In this document: piece by piece, positions 36,065 through 43,897 of the stretch
How positions within the stretch are numbered: position 1 is the first letter of the stretch
Layout: each line of letters begins with the position of its first letter
DNA from: Dyadobacter sp. 3J3
Lineage (GTDB): Bacteria; Bacteroidota; Bacteroidia; Cytophagales; Spirosomataceae
NCBI RefSeq assembly: GCF_009801115.1
Contig: NZ_VTOL01000015.1
Location: 1 to 64,000, forward strand
DNA length: 64,000 nucleotides
Direction of reading: 5' to 3'
The notes under the pieces: model-generated
The model's input: the letters and a program-made list of their open reading frames with translations, nothing else
What the model was told of the DNA's origin: nothing
Database searches by the model: none
Translations under genes and position numbers: made by a program

Positions 36065-37024
36065 ATGGCAATTGCATACTGGGTAGGATCTTCCAATCAT
36101 GGTCACATCGGTAGTCCCCAAAACATGTTGAAAGAATTTATTCAACAAAATTACTGGGCCACTGACCTGAACCTGAAAAAGCGGGACAATAAACATATTT
36201 TGGCTTCGCTACAATCAATTAAGGTAAATGATCGGTTTTCCGTTAGCAGTTTGCGTAACAGATATCAGGAAGTTGATGTCAAAGTAATTGGTACGGTAAC
36301 TAATGTCGATGACGCAGAAAACGGAAGACTGGAAATAAAGTGGGATGCAGAGCAGCCTTTATACTCTGGCTTGATCCCGCTTGGAACAAAAAATGAGAAT
36401 TGGCATCAGGTACTTTTTAAGGTTACCACCGCAGAAAATATTACCCTGATATTTCCTGATTCGATCGTTAATAAAAAAGTTGCAAGGCTGGCCTGGAATG
36501 ACGAAGGATGGACAAAACCTTCCGGTGTTAAAGGGAAAGCCTCATCGAATGATACGCTGGAAGGTAAATTTGGCTTCGGACTGGAAGAGTGGTTGTTTGA
36601 CGTGAGTAAGGTCGTGGATGGCTATCATTACGGATTTCTTGAACCGATTCGTAAAGGTCAAGCAAGTCAGGCAAATAAATCATATCCCATCTGGTTATAT
36701 ACCATCAATGGTTCAACAAAAAAGCGCTATTGGATCGCTGAAATAAAAAAGACTATCGTAATTGATGAAGCTGAGGCTACTTTTGTAAAGCAAAAATACC
36801 AGGAGTTGGGATGGCTTAAAGAAATGCAAAAGCAAATCTCATCAGTAGGCTCCAAGGGTGAGGATTTGGCGGGTTATGCAGCGGTTGATTTGTTCAACGT
36901 AAAGTTTAAACCAGAAGATTTAATTATAAATCAAGAAGTAAAAGAGCTTTCAGATACGCATCCTGCAAATAAGGTTACGAAATACTCTTTTGCTAACTTC
37001 ACGGAAGCATTTATAGTTGAGTAA
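36065..37024 (+). CDS. Hypothetical protein with an EVE/PUA-like N-terminal region
   Basis: 319 aa from the ATG at 36065; alternative starts are an ATG at 36026 and a GTG at 36002. The N-terminal part (YWVGSSNHGHIGSPQNMLKE, IKVNDRFSVSSL, VKVIGTVTNVDDAENGRLEIKWD) has the order of features of EVE/PUA-like domains that bind modified bases and often sit in defence genes: a W-V/I-G opening, IxxGDxxA-like and IGxVTxN-like segments. A second region, GFGLEEWLFDVSKVVDGYHYGFLEP, looks like a conserved motif shared with some restriction-linked proteins. No nuclease or helicase domain is visible. Function not established. It lies between two copies of the tRNA terminator. Confidence 0.6.
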   Translation: MAIAYWVGSSNHGHIGSPQNMLKEFIQQNYWATDLNLKKRDNKHILASLQSIKVNDRFSVSSLRNRYQEVDVKVIGTVTNVDDAENGRLEIKWDAEQPLYSGLIPLGTKNENWHQVLFKVTTAENITLIFPDSIVNKKVARLAWNDEGWTKPSGVKGKASSNDTLEGKFGFGLEEWLFDVSKVVDGYHYGFLEPIRKGQASQANKSYPIWLYTINGSTKKRYWIAEIKKTIVIDEAEATFVKQKYQELGWLKEMQKQISSVGSKGEDLAGYAAVDLFNVKFKPEDLIINQEVKELSDTHPANKVTKYSFANFTEAFIVE

Positions 37025-37033
37025 TAATAAGAG

Positions 37034-37055
37034 GATCAAACTTATTAGTTTGATC
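37034..37055 (+). terminator. Hairpin after the EVE-like gene
   Basis: A perfect 9-bp stem (37034-37042 with 37047-37055) around TATT, 9 bases after the stop codon. The T-run is poor, so termination by this hairpin alone is uncertain. Confidence 0.5.
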
Positions 37056-37077
37056 TGATTTAAAAAGCATTTATTTG

Positions 37078-37110
37078 AAGCACTTAATGAGAAATCGTTA
37101 GGTGCTTTTT
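37078..37110 (+). terminator. Second copy of the tRNA-Asn terminator
   Basis: Stem arms 37078-37090 and 37095-37107, GAAA loop and a T-run. Each arm differs by one base from the arm of the hairpin at 35809-35842, so it is a direct repeat of that terminator. It terminates the EVE-like transcript or is a scar of an insertion or duplication. Confidence 0.75.
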
Positions 37111-37331
37111 CTTGCAAAATGAGTTTATTCTAAAAGTATAACAAATGCCGTCGCAATAAAAATCAATGTTAAAGAGTATCATTCCGAAAGCTAATTAATT
37201 AATCCTAAGTAAAATACGATTGCATTAGACTCGAATTTTCCCGCACTTTTCCTTTCAAATATTCATTAATCTATTTAGCTTGCGAAATACTTTTTGCGTG
37301 TTAAAAACGTTGAACTTTGATATTTAAGGCC

Positions 37332-37349
37332 GTATTAAATTTTTAATAC
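37332..37349. promoter_or_regulatory. Operator-like palindrome before the Panacea gene
   Basis: Two perfect 8-bp arms (37332-37339, 37342-37349) around TT, ending one base before the Panacea ATG at 37351. The position fits autoregulation of a toxin-antitoxin operon (inference). Confidence 0.5.
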
Positions 37350-37350
37350 T

Positions 37351-37836
37351 ATGGTATCAGCAGAGATTATAGCAAAACAATTTGTGAACATGGGAATTTC
37401 CGCCGGCGATCCGGTTACACAAATGAAGTTGCAGAAAATGGTCTTTTTTGCTCAGGGATTGCATTTAGCCCTGCATCAGGAAATCTTATGTAATGAACCG
37501 TTTTTTGCATGGAAATTTGGTCCGGTCATTCCCTCAATATATCAGCTTTATAAAAAATGGGGAAGTAGCCCTATTATTGAAAAACCTGTTTCTGAGGATA
37601 TTGGTTATTCTGATAATTCTGACTTATTGTCTTCTACTGAAAGGGAGACCATTGATTATACCTGGGAAATTACAAAGAATCTTGATGCAATAACGCTCTC
37701 AAACTGGTCACATGCAGCCAATTCACCCTGGGCTCAGGCCTATGCAAAAGGAGAAAATACAGTAATTTCTAACTCAATTATTAAGGAATACTTTGAGCAA
37801 AATCTCATCAAACAATCCGCCGGTACCGAGTCCTGA
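37351..37836 (+). CDS. Panacea (DUF4065) domain antitoxin-like protein
   Basis: 161 aa. The Panacea/SocA-like domain is clear: AEIIAKQFVNMG, VTQMKLQKMVFFAQGLHLAL, PFFAWKFGPVIPSIYQLYKKWG, and a C-terminal region with LSNWSHAANSPWAQAY. The domain is known as a versatile antitoxin module able to neutralise unrelated toxins. The next gene, overlapping or immediately following, encodes a two-helix membrane protein, so the pair looks like a Panacea-type toxin-antitoxin system (inference). Confidence 0.88.
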   Translation: MVSAEIIAKQFVNMGISAGDPVTQMKLQKMVFFAQGLHLALHQEILCNEPFFAWKFGPVIPSIYQLYKKWGSSPIIEKPVSEDIGYSDNSDLLSSTERETIDYTWEITKNLDAITLSNWSHAANSPWAQAYAKGENTVISNSIIKEYFEQNLIKQSAGTES

Positions 37837-38338
37837 GCAAATTGTAGCACACGGAATTCAAATGGTTCAGGGAGCCGCTGGACATGAGACATTTTTTAGT
37901 GAACCGAATTCTGTAACCACCGAAACCTTACTTCAGGAAATTAGGAATCTTCAGGAAGTAAGGCATCTGGACAAGGAAAAAGATGTCGCGCTGCAAATTC
38001 AGATCGCACGTCTGGAAGGAGTAATTCAGGATATCAGTGAGCGGAAGAAATATGCAGCCCGTATATTCAAATTAGTCGCCACCTTTCTTTTTATAGTTGT
38101 ATGCATCGTATGGCTCCATGGAGTCGGTAGTTTTTATTTGCTAAATCCGTTTGAAGGAGGTTTTTTGAAAGGCCCCAAGTCTTTTGAGTTTTCATTTCAT
38201 CTTTCAGATACCGTAATCATCACTTTACTGACGACCACAACAGCTAATGTTGTCGCATTTTTTATTTTAGTGACGAAATATTTATTTCCAAATTCTTCGT
38301 TTCCAAATAATCATACGTTACCAGATGCCAATTCCTGA
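37793..38338 (+). CDS. Two-helix membrane protein, candidate toxin of the Panacea pair
   Basis: 181 aa. A disordered N-terminus, a charged helix predicted as coiled coil (TLLQEIRNLQEVRHLDKEKD...IARLEGVIQDISERKK, about 45-90), a membrane helix (IFKLVATFLFIVVCIVWLHGV, about 93-113), a short loop and a second helix (about 142-163, LLTTTTANVVAFFILVTKYLF). The track start is TTG at 37793, overlapping the Panacea gene by 44 bases; an ATG at 37862 just after that gene's stop is an alternative. No named family recognised. Position behind a Panacea antitoxin makes a membrane-acting toxin plausible. Confidence 0.7.
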   Translation: MSKISSNNPPVPSPEQIVAHGIQMVQGAAGHETFFSEPNSVTTETLLQEIRNLQEVRHLDKEKDVALQIQIARLEGVIQDISERKKYAARIFKLVATFLFIVVCIVWLHGVGSFYLLNPFEGGFLKGPKSFEFSFHLSDTVIITLLTTTTANVVAFFILVTKYLFPNSSFPNNHTLPDANS

Positions 38339-38357
38339 GCTGATCAAAAAGTGACGA

Positions 38358-39848
38358 CTACGTCGCTTTATCAAGCGACTTCAAAAATTTATTCGCCGTT
38401 TTCAATAACGCTTTCTGTTTTTCAGCTTCCATTTTATCATAACTTTTAACCAACATCCCTATCCTCGGATTTCGCTCGAAGAAATCACGATGTATGTGCA
38501 TAAATCGCCAGAAAAGCGCATCCCAGATTTCCTGCCAGGGACCTTTTTCGTAATTGCTCATTTTCATGATGTAATTGCTCGCACTGATGTAAGGTTTTGT
38601 AGAAAGCATGCCACCATCTGCAAACTGGCTCATGGCGTATACATTGGGCACCATCACCCAGTCGTAAGCATCCACAAACATTTCCATAAACCACCGATAA
38701 ACTTCGTCAGGATCAAATTCGCATAAGAGCATAAAATTGCCCAGTACCATCAGACGTTCGATGTGGTGACAATAACCGCGCTCTAATACTTTTTTGATCG
38801 TTTGGTCAACAGGTTCAATGCCGGTTGTTCCGTCATAGAAAGATTGAGGTATTTTTCTGGTAAAATTCCAGAAGTTTTTGGTTCTGGCGACAGAGCCCTT
38901 GCATTCATAATATCCACGCATAAATTCACGCCAGCCAATTATTTGCCGGATAAATCCTTCGGTTGTATTCAGCGGAATATTTTCTTTTTCAGAATATTTT
39001 AAGACTTTTTCGACAATTTCCCTGGGAGCGATAAGTCCAACATTTAACATCGGCGTAAGTATGCTGTGATGTAAAACTGTTTCTTCTTTCACAATCGCAT
39101 CTTCATAGGGACCGAATTCTTTAAATCGGTTTTCAAGAAATTCGTGAAACCACTTTTCTGTGGATTTATGATCTCCGGGATAAAAGGAATACTTTGTCAG
39201 ATGTCCCGGATTGTTGTTAAAATGTTGCGTAACGTAGTTTTTCGCTTCTTCGTAAAATTCATTGGTTTCCGGATAATTAATATACGGCGGCTGTTTCTTT
39301 GCCGGATATTTTTTTCGGTTATCAACGTCATAACTCCATGAACCTCCGAAAGGTGCATTTTTTTCGTTAATCAGAATTTTGTGTTTTTTTCGCTCCTGAA
39401 TATAAAATTCAGTTTGAAAAAACTTCTTTTTTTCAAATTTGAAAAATACCGACAAATCTTCTTTACTATTCAGGAACAATGGGTTGGGGTAGGATACCAT
39501 TTCGATTCCCGCTTTTGCAGCACACGAAACAAGCCGTTTCTGAAGCCAGTTATCCGTGGGATCTATGTAATGAATTGTTTCAACTTTCCTTGATTTCAGA
39601 CTCGCCACAAACTCCCTTATATCGGAAAGTGGATCGATAGTTTCGATGTAAAAAACTTCAATATTTTTTGATTCGAGATAAGCCGCATAAGATTTCATCG
39701 TGGCCCTGTGAAAAGCGATTTTTTGTTTGTGAAAAGCAAATTCCTTGAAGAAAAGATATTCTTCCAGCAAATAAACCGGATAACCGTTTTCAGCAACCGG
39801 ACTTTCTCTAAAAAGCTGGTGCGGAAATATAACGTTAATTGCTTGCAT
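38358..39848 (-). CDS. Cryptochrome/photolyase family protein, FeS-BCP-like (PhrB type)
   Basis: 496 aa FAD protein. The N-terminal DPRP-type Rossmann domain (NVIFPHQLFRESP, KIAFHRATMKSYAAYLESKNIEVFYIE) is followed by a helical FAD-binding domain with GFIRQIIGWREFMRGYY, HHIERLMVLGNFMLL, VDAYDWVMVPNVYAMSQFADGG and KPYISASNYIMKMS. This is the order of prokaryotic (6-4) photolyases. The cysteines that bind the 4Fe-4S cluster in PhrB appear lost: after MSNY the segment is EKGPWQEIWDALFW, without the usual C-x2-C and ACPF cysteines. Likely a light-dependent DNA repair enzyme or cryptochrome. Its start overlaps the DUF2256 gene by 14 bases. Confidence 0.9.
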   Translation of the reverse strand: MQAINVIFPHQLFRESPVAENGYPVYLLEEYLFFKEFAFHKQKIAFHRATMKSYAAYLESKNIEVFYIETIDPLSDIREFVASLKSRKVETIHYIDPTDNWLQKRLVSCAAKAGIEMVSYPNPLFLNSKEDLSVFFKFEKKKFFQTEFYIQERKKHKILINEKNAPFGGSWSYDVDNRKKYPAKKQPPYINYPETNEFYEEAKNYVTQHFNNNPGHLTKYSFYPGDHKSTEKWFHEFLENRFKEFGPYEDAIVKEETVLHHSILTPMLNVGLIAPREIVEKVLKYSEKENIPLNTTEGFIRQIIGWREFMRGYYECKGSVARTKNFWNFTRKIPQSFYDGTTGIEPVDQTIKKVLERGYCHHIERLMVLGNFMLLCEFDPDEVYRWFMEMFVDAYDWVMVPNVYAMSQFADGGMLSTKPYISASNYIMKMSNYEKGPWQEIWDALFWRFMHIHRDFFERNPRIGMLVKSYDKMEAEKQKALLKTANKFLKSLDKAT

Positions 39849-39984
39849 GAGGCTTGTTTTTATTTCCCCGGCACTTGTCGCTGCAATATTTAACTTCGTC
39901 CCAAACCTTTTCCCATTTTTTTCGCCAGGTAAAAGGCCTGCCGCAAACGACGCATATTTTTACGGGCAAATGCTCTTTTTTCAT
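39835..39984 (-). CDS. DUF2256 small zinc-ribbon protein
   Basis: 49 aa, shorter than the usual gene-finding limit. It begins MKKEHLPVKICVVCGRPFTW and has two cysteine pairs, C-x2-C near residues 11-14 and C-x3-C near 34-38 (YCSDKCRG), with WRKKWEKVWDEVKYCS between, which is the DUF2256 pattern. This family is commonly found beside photolyase genes; function unknown. The ATG is at 39984 and the TAA at 39837-39835. Its last codons overlap the start of the photolyase gene by 14 bases, so the two are probably translated together. Confidence 0.9.
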   Translation of the reverse strand: MKKEHLPVKICVVCGRPFTWRKKWEKVWDEVKYCSDKCRGNKNKPHASN

Positions 39985-40058
39985 TTAATCGAATTGATGA
40001 TATTTAAACGTTTGATACGTTCCGTATTTGAATGTCCTCTTTGGTCAGGTGCATGAAT

Positions 40059-41159
40059 TTATAGATTTTGCAGTGTTGAAATTTCCTTTTTGCATAATTT
40101 CCAAAACCTGAAAAATGACTCATAATAGCCACTAACGTCAAACATCCAGTCCCGGCTTTCTTCTGTTCCCTGGTAATGGCTGTTTGTAGGATGTTCTTTG
40201 AACAAGATATTTTTGAGCTGATATTCTTTTACCAAATCGTCAAAATTGCCAGTGTAAATCTGCAAGTTTTCAATATTTTCTCCAAGTGCTAAAATGAAAT
40301 CAATTGTTTTTCCGGAAACCGGATATTTTGCAAAATGAGATGGTTCGAGTAGTAAAATCCGGTTGGCATCAACATCTTTTTTCCAAAGCGGATCCAGATT
40401 GTAGAAATTATAAAGTAATGTTGGCTTATGGAAATCTATTTTTAAGGATTGTTTATTGGGTAAAATAGTCAACAAAGCCGGAGTGGCAAGTTGCTGTAAG
40501 CTTTCTGGAATTTGTGAAAGCGGAAATGCATCATACCCAATATCCAGAAACGTACCTTTTTGGTCAGAGTAAAAAAACTTGTTGATATTCTCCTGGTTCG
40601 CAAAATACTTGTTGTTGCTGTTCGTTCCGGCTACCCATTGCCAGCTTAACGCATTACTCGCCCAATCTCCATCTAGCAAATGATAATACAGCCATTTAGC
40701 GGGAAGTTTCCAATGACTTTTCGCAACATTACACGTGATACTGGCAATATATAGTCGGAGATGATTGTGCAGATATCCGGTTTCATAAAATTCAGAAATT
40801 GCTTTATCAACGACCTCAATTCCTGTTTTGCCTTCGATAATGGCTTTTGGAATTTGACGATTTTCAACATCCATTTGCGGAGATTTGAAATCTTCGTCAA
40901 TCAGATTTCCTTTTTCAATCCAGATCTGCTGCCAATAATCCCGCCAGGCCAGTTCCTGAATTAATCTTTCAATTTCCAGAGGATTATATCCGCGATTTAA
41001 TAAACTTCTGAAAACGTATTTGGTAGAAATAACGCCGCGTGAAATGTACGGCGATAGCCTCGTCACATCTCCGTCAAGAAAGTTACGCGTTCTGCCATAA
41101 TCAGCGGGCTGGATGTTTGTAACCAGTTGCTGAATGGCTTCAAAGTTGGTTAAAAACAT
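40059..41159 (-). CDS. FAD-binding photolyase/cryptochrome homologue with C-terminal alpha/beta domain
   Basis: 366 aa. The N-terminal 220 residues are a photolyase FAD-binding domain: RLSPYISRGVISTKYVF, IQELAWRDYWQQIW, TGIEVVDKAISEFYETGYLHNHLRLYIAS, LDGDWASNALSWQWVAGTNSNNKYFANQ. No N-terminal antenna domain precedes it. Instead, about residues 255-360 look like a separate alpha/beta domain (NRILLLEPSHFAKYP, FILALGENIENLQIYTG, DWMFDVSGYYESFFRFWK), possibly the antenna-type fold placed at the C-terminus. It is separated by about 75 bases from the DUF2256 gene. Probably co-transcribed with it and the FeS-BCP-like gene. Confidence 0.85.
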   Translation of the reverse strand: MFLTNFEAIQQLVTNIQPADYGRTRNFLDGDVTRLSPYISRGVISTKYVFRSLLNRGYNPLEIERLIQELAWRDYWQQIWIEKGNLIDEDFKSPQMDVENRQIPKAIIEGKTGIEVVDKAISEFYETGYLHNHLRLYIASITCNVAKSHWKLPAKWLYYHLLDGDWASNALSWQWVAGTNSNNKYFANQENINKFFYSDQKGTFLDIGYDAFPLSQIPESLQQLATPALLTILPNKQSLKIDFHKPTLLYNFYNLDPLWKKDVDANRILLLEPSHFAKYPVSGKTIDFILALGENIENLQIYTGNFDDLVKEYQLKNILFKEHPTNSHYQGTEESRDWMFDVSGYYESFFRFWKLCKKEISTLQNL

Positions 41160-41209
41160 CCGCTTCTATTGTTTTACGTGATATGAATAACGCAAGGATA
41201 TTGAATTTT

Positions 41210-41563
41210 TTATAAAACCACATGCCGGTTATAGATTTTATATTCAGGACAGCCATCATACTTTACCGAAAGGTCAATATCCACCCAATCTCTATTAAGT
41301 GGATTGATATAGGCACCATAATAGTCAGGAAATAAATTGGTGAGAATAATAACAGAATCCGGCTCCATATTTAGCTCTTCGTGCCCCAATTCATTGACGA
41401 AATAATAACCGGTACAAAGTCCTTTTGATGTTTCAAATTCAATTTTTACGTGACTGCCCACTACCTCATGCTGCACAACTTCTACCGCAATTTCCTCTCT
41501 TAAATCCTCAGCCGTTCCCAGCGTTTCTTCCTGATCACCTAAAATATCAATAGTAGAATCCAT
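41210..41563 (-). CDS. Hypothetical acidic protein
   Basis: 117 aa, strongly acidic at the N-terminus (DQEETLGTAEDLREEIAVEV), no signal peptide or membrane helix. The C-terminal half is beta-rich (VKIEFETSKGLCTGYYFVNELG, NRDWVDIDLSVKYDGCPEY). I do not recognise a family. It lies between the photolyase group and the cobalamin genes, on the same strand. Confidence 0.6.
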   Translation of the reverse strand: MDSTIDILGDQEETLGTAEDLREEIAVEVVQHEVVGSHVKIEFETSKGLCTGYYFVNELGHEELNMEPDSVIILTNLFPDYYGAYINPLNRDWVDIDLSVKYDGCPEYKIYNRHVVL

Positions 41564-41646
41564 ATCCGTTGTTTAAGGTAAATGTTGAGTTTGATACTTG
41601 CCTTAAAAAGTTATACCCGGAGTTGGAAATGTTGGGAAATCAGTAA

Positions 41647-42189
41647 TTAATTAATAATTGAAATCTCAGGAATGTTGATCTTAACAACTTCTCCATAAGC
41701 CACTTTAATGTCAAAAGCGTTGGCCAGTTCAATGTTTCGAAGATGTGCAAGAATTAACCGTATAACGCCACCATGCGTCACAATAATCGTTTCCTTATGG
41801 CTAGTTTGTATCAATTCAGCCCAGAATGCCAAAACCCTCACAGACATTTGTCGCATACTTTCGCCACCGGGCACGACAACATTTACAAAATCATCCATCC
41901 AGATTTGAAGATCAGATTCATTAACCGTATCCCATGTCGCGCCTTCCCAATCGCCAAAATTCAGCTCGGTAAGTCGGTCATCTATTGTAAAAACGGGATT
42001 AAGTTTTTGTGCTAATACAGTACAACGTGTGGAAGGACTGGAATAAATGGCATCCGGATTTTCGGGAAGTTTTGTCTTTATAGTTTCAAATTCCGCGGAG
42101 AAAGTATCTTCCAAAGCAACATCCAGCCGACCATAAATAAGTCCGGGCGAAAGGGAAGGTGTGGTATGCCTGACTAAATAAATTTCCAT
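41647..42189 (-). CDS. cobC: Alpha-ribazole phosphatase (histidine phosphatase family)
   Basis: 180 aa. The phosphoglycerate-mutase-type motif IYLVRHTTPS has the catalytic His in the RH-T-x-P form typical of CobC, with SSPSTRCTVLAQ, FGDWEGATWD and the second catalytic His region IIVTHGGVIRLILAH. Removes the 5'-phosphate of alpha-ribazole phosphate or of adenosylcobalamin phosphate. It overlaps cobS by 16 bases, which fixes its role in B12 nucleotide-loop assembly. Confidence 0.9.
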   Translation of the reverse strand: MEIYLVRHTTPSLSPGLIYGRLDVALEDTFSAEFETIKTKLPENPDAIYSSPSTRCTVLAQKLNPVFTIDDRLTELNFGDWEGATWDTVNESDLQIWMDDFVNVVVPGGESMRQMSVRVLAFWAELIQTSHKETIIVTHGGVIRLILAHLRNIELANAFDIKVAYGEVVKINIPEISIIN

Positions 42190-42965
42190 AAAATTGCGGT
42201 GATGAAGTAAAAACCGATTTCACAAACCTGTTGTGTTGCACCCAGACAATCGCCGGTATACCCACCGATCCATTTTGTGAAGTAACGGGCCAGCAATATT
42301 TTGATCAGATATAGGAGAGGAATGACCAACACAAATACCGGTTGATTTAAAAGAAAACACAAAAGAAGAAGTGGAATTAATGCAAAAATAGCGGCGATGA
42401 AAAGTGTGTTTTTGCTTCCAACTTCTGCAACAGGTTTTGATTTGCTGTCTTCGGTAAACCGGACGTATGTATGCGTGAAAATCATCGTCACAGCCATGAA
42501 CCGGCTTAAAGCATGAGCACTTATCAGCGTCAGTAAAACAAGAAAAGGTTGATTTTGAATGTATGGAATGATAGCTTTTATCAAAGAAAATTTTAACCCC
42601 AGCAACAGAATAAGCCCGACAACGGCGTAGGTTCCAAGGCGGCTGTCTTTCATAATTTCAAGAATTTTTTCCTTGGTCCAACCACCCCCAAAACCATCAC
42701 AGGCGTCGGCAAATCCATCTTCATGGAAAGAGCCGGTTAATAAAATGGACGAAATCATGGAAAGAATGATGCCGGTAGAAATGTCGGTCAGATAAGATCC
42801 AAGCAGCAAAAAAATACCAGAACTTAATCCGACAATCCAGCCAATAAGCGGAAGATACCGCGTCGCTTTATTCATATCATCCGGATTATAACCAACCCAG
42901 GCGGGAACGGGTAGTCTGGTGTAAAACTGGAGTGCCGTAAAAAAAAGCCGTAGTTCCTGCTTCAT
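42174..42965 (-). CDS. cobS: Adenosylcobinamide-GDP ribazoletransferase (cobalamin synthase)
   Basis: 263 aa inner-membrane enzyme joining adenosylcobinamide-GDP and alpha-ribazole (phosphate). It has about six hydrophobic segments. The N-terminal FTALQFYTRLPVP and the metal-binding HEDGFADACDGFGGGW with KDSRLGTYAVVGLIL are the CobS signatures. Length normal. Coupled to cobC downstream and preceded by a nitrilase-family gene. Confidence 0.95.
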   Translation of the reverse strand: MKQELRLFFTALQFYTRLPVPAWVGYNPDDMNKATRYLPLIGWIVGLSSGIFLLLGSYLTDISTGIILSMISSILLTGSFHEDGFADACDGFGGGWTKEKILEIMKDSRLGTYAVVGLILLLGLKFSLIKAIIPYIQNQPFLVLLTLISAHALSRFMAVTMIFTHTYVRFTEDSKSKPVAEVGSKNTLFIAAIFALIPLLLLCFLLNQPVFVLVIPLLYLIKILLARYFTKWIGGYTGDCLGATQQVCEIGFYFITAILWKFI

Positions 42966-42989
42966 ACATTTGGATACAGTGCCGGGAAT

Positions 42990-43883
42990 TTATATTGATT
43001 TACGGATGATATTTATCTCTTCATTTTTAAAACCAATGTGCAAATGCTGATGATCCATAAAATTGAAAACCTGGCCGTTATCACGAACAGGTTTTAATTT
43101 CGCAAAATCAAGCTCCTGAATTAGCCAGCCTTCTTTTTGAGGTTCCAAAGTTGAAATAATTCCATCTTCCGGCATATCGTTATCAGGTGTGGAGTAAAAA
43201 GCGGAAAAGCCATAATTTATGTCCACCGCCGGCGACCAGAGTGCGTTTCCTACTGTTTGTGAAACAATAGTATAGGCCTGATTTTCCATCGCCCGCGCCC
43301 GCGCTCCGATATGTACGCGCGTAGCGCCGCGAATGGTTTCTGTACAACTCGGTGCTAAAATAAGGGAAGCGCCGGTTGAACATAACAATTGCGAACCGAG
43401 TGCAAACTCAATATCATAGCAGATTTGAATACCAAAAGTACCCCAGGAAGCTTCAAAAAGTGTCAGGTTTTTGACACCGCTTTGAATTCCCCATTCTTCA
43501 TTTTCAAAACGGGTCATGAAAAATTTGTCCTGATAACCGGCCAATCCTTTGGAAGAAAAAACATAAACACGGTTTACATTTCTTTCATCCTCGATCACCG
43601 GAATACTCGGGGCAACTATGATGACGTTATATTTTTTAGCCAGTTCTGAAAAGACATAGCAGAATTTATCTTTCAGAGAATCGAGCTCAATGACCTGGCG
43701 GCGGATATCGTTTCGGATTTCACTCGAAAAAATACTGACCAATTCCATCGCGCCATATTCCGGGAAAAGCAGCAGTCCGGCATTTTGATTGACGGCATCC
43801 AAAACCCATTGTTCAATGTGAACGCGCCAGGCATCAAACGTCGCGTGTTCGGTAATCGGGTAATTGGCGGAAGCGATGATCAT
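42990..43883 (-). CDS. Carbon-nitrogen hydrolase (nitrilase superfamily)
   Basis: 297 aa. The Glu-Lys-Cys catalytic triad can be seen: LLLFPEYGAMELV (Glu), YQDKFFMTRFENEEWG (Lys) and FGIQICYDIEF (Cys), with ASLILAPSCTETIRG and the GARARAMENQAYTIVSQT segment after it. It hydrolyses an amide or nitrile of unknown structure; amidase action on a cofactor precursor is possible but not shown. It is 24 bases upstream of cobS and probably part of the same transcript. Confidence 0.88.
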   Translation of the reverse strand: MIIASANYPITEHATFDAWRVHIEQWVLDAVNQNAGLLLFPEYGAMELVSIFSSEIRNDIRRQVIELDSLKDKFCYVFSELAKKYNVIIVAPSIPVIEDERNVNRVYVFSSKGLAGYQDKFFMTRFENEEWGIQSGVKNLTLFEASWGTFGIQICYDIEFALGSQLLCSTGASLILAPSCTETIRGATRVHIGARARAMENQAYTIVSQTVGNALWSPAVDINYGFSAFYSTPDNDMPEDGIISTLEPQKEGWLIQELDFAKLKPVRDNGQVFNFMDHQHLHIGFKNEEINIIRKSI

Positions 43884-43897
43884 ATGGGAATTATTGC

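Larger units (their letters stand above)
37025..37350. other. Intergenic region with two hairpins and an operator-like palindrome
   Basis: 326 bases. It contains a 9-bp hairpin (37034-37055, loop TATT) just after the EVE-like gene, the second tRNA-type terminator (37078-37110), about 220 bases with no recognisable feature, and a palindrome adjoining the Panacea gene (37332-37349). Confidence 0.6.

Noticed and set aside
38349..38368. Hairpin at the end of the Panacea-linked gene
   Set aside because: An 8-bp stem with one G-T pair that overlaps the photolyase coding end and lacks a T-run; probably chance.
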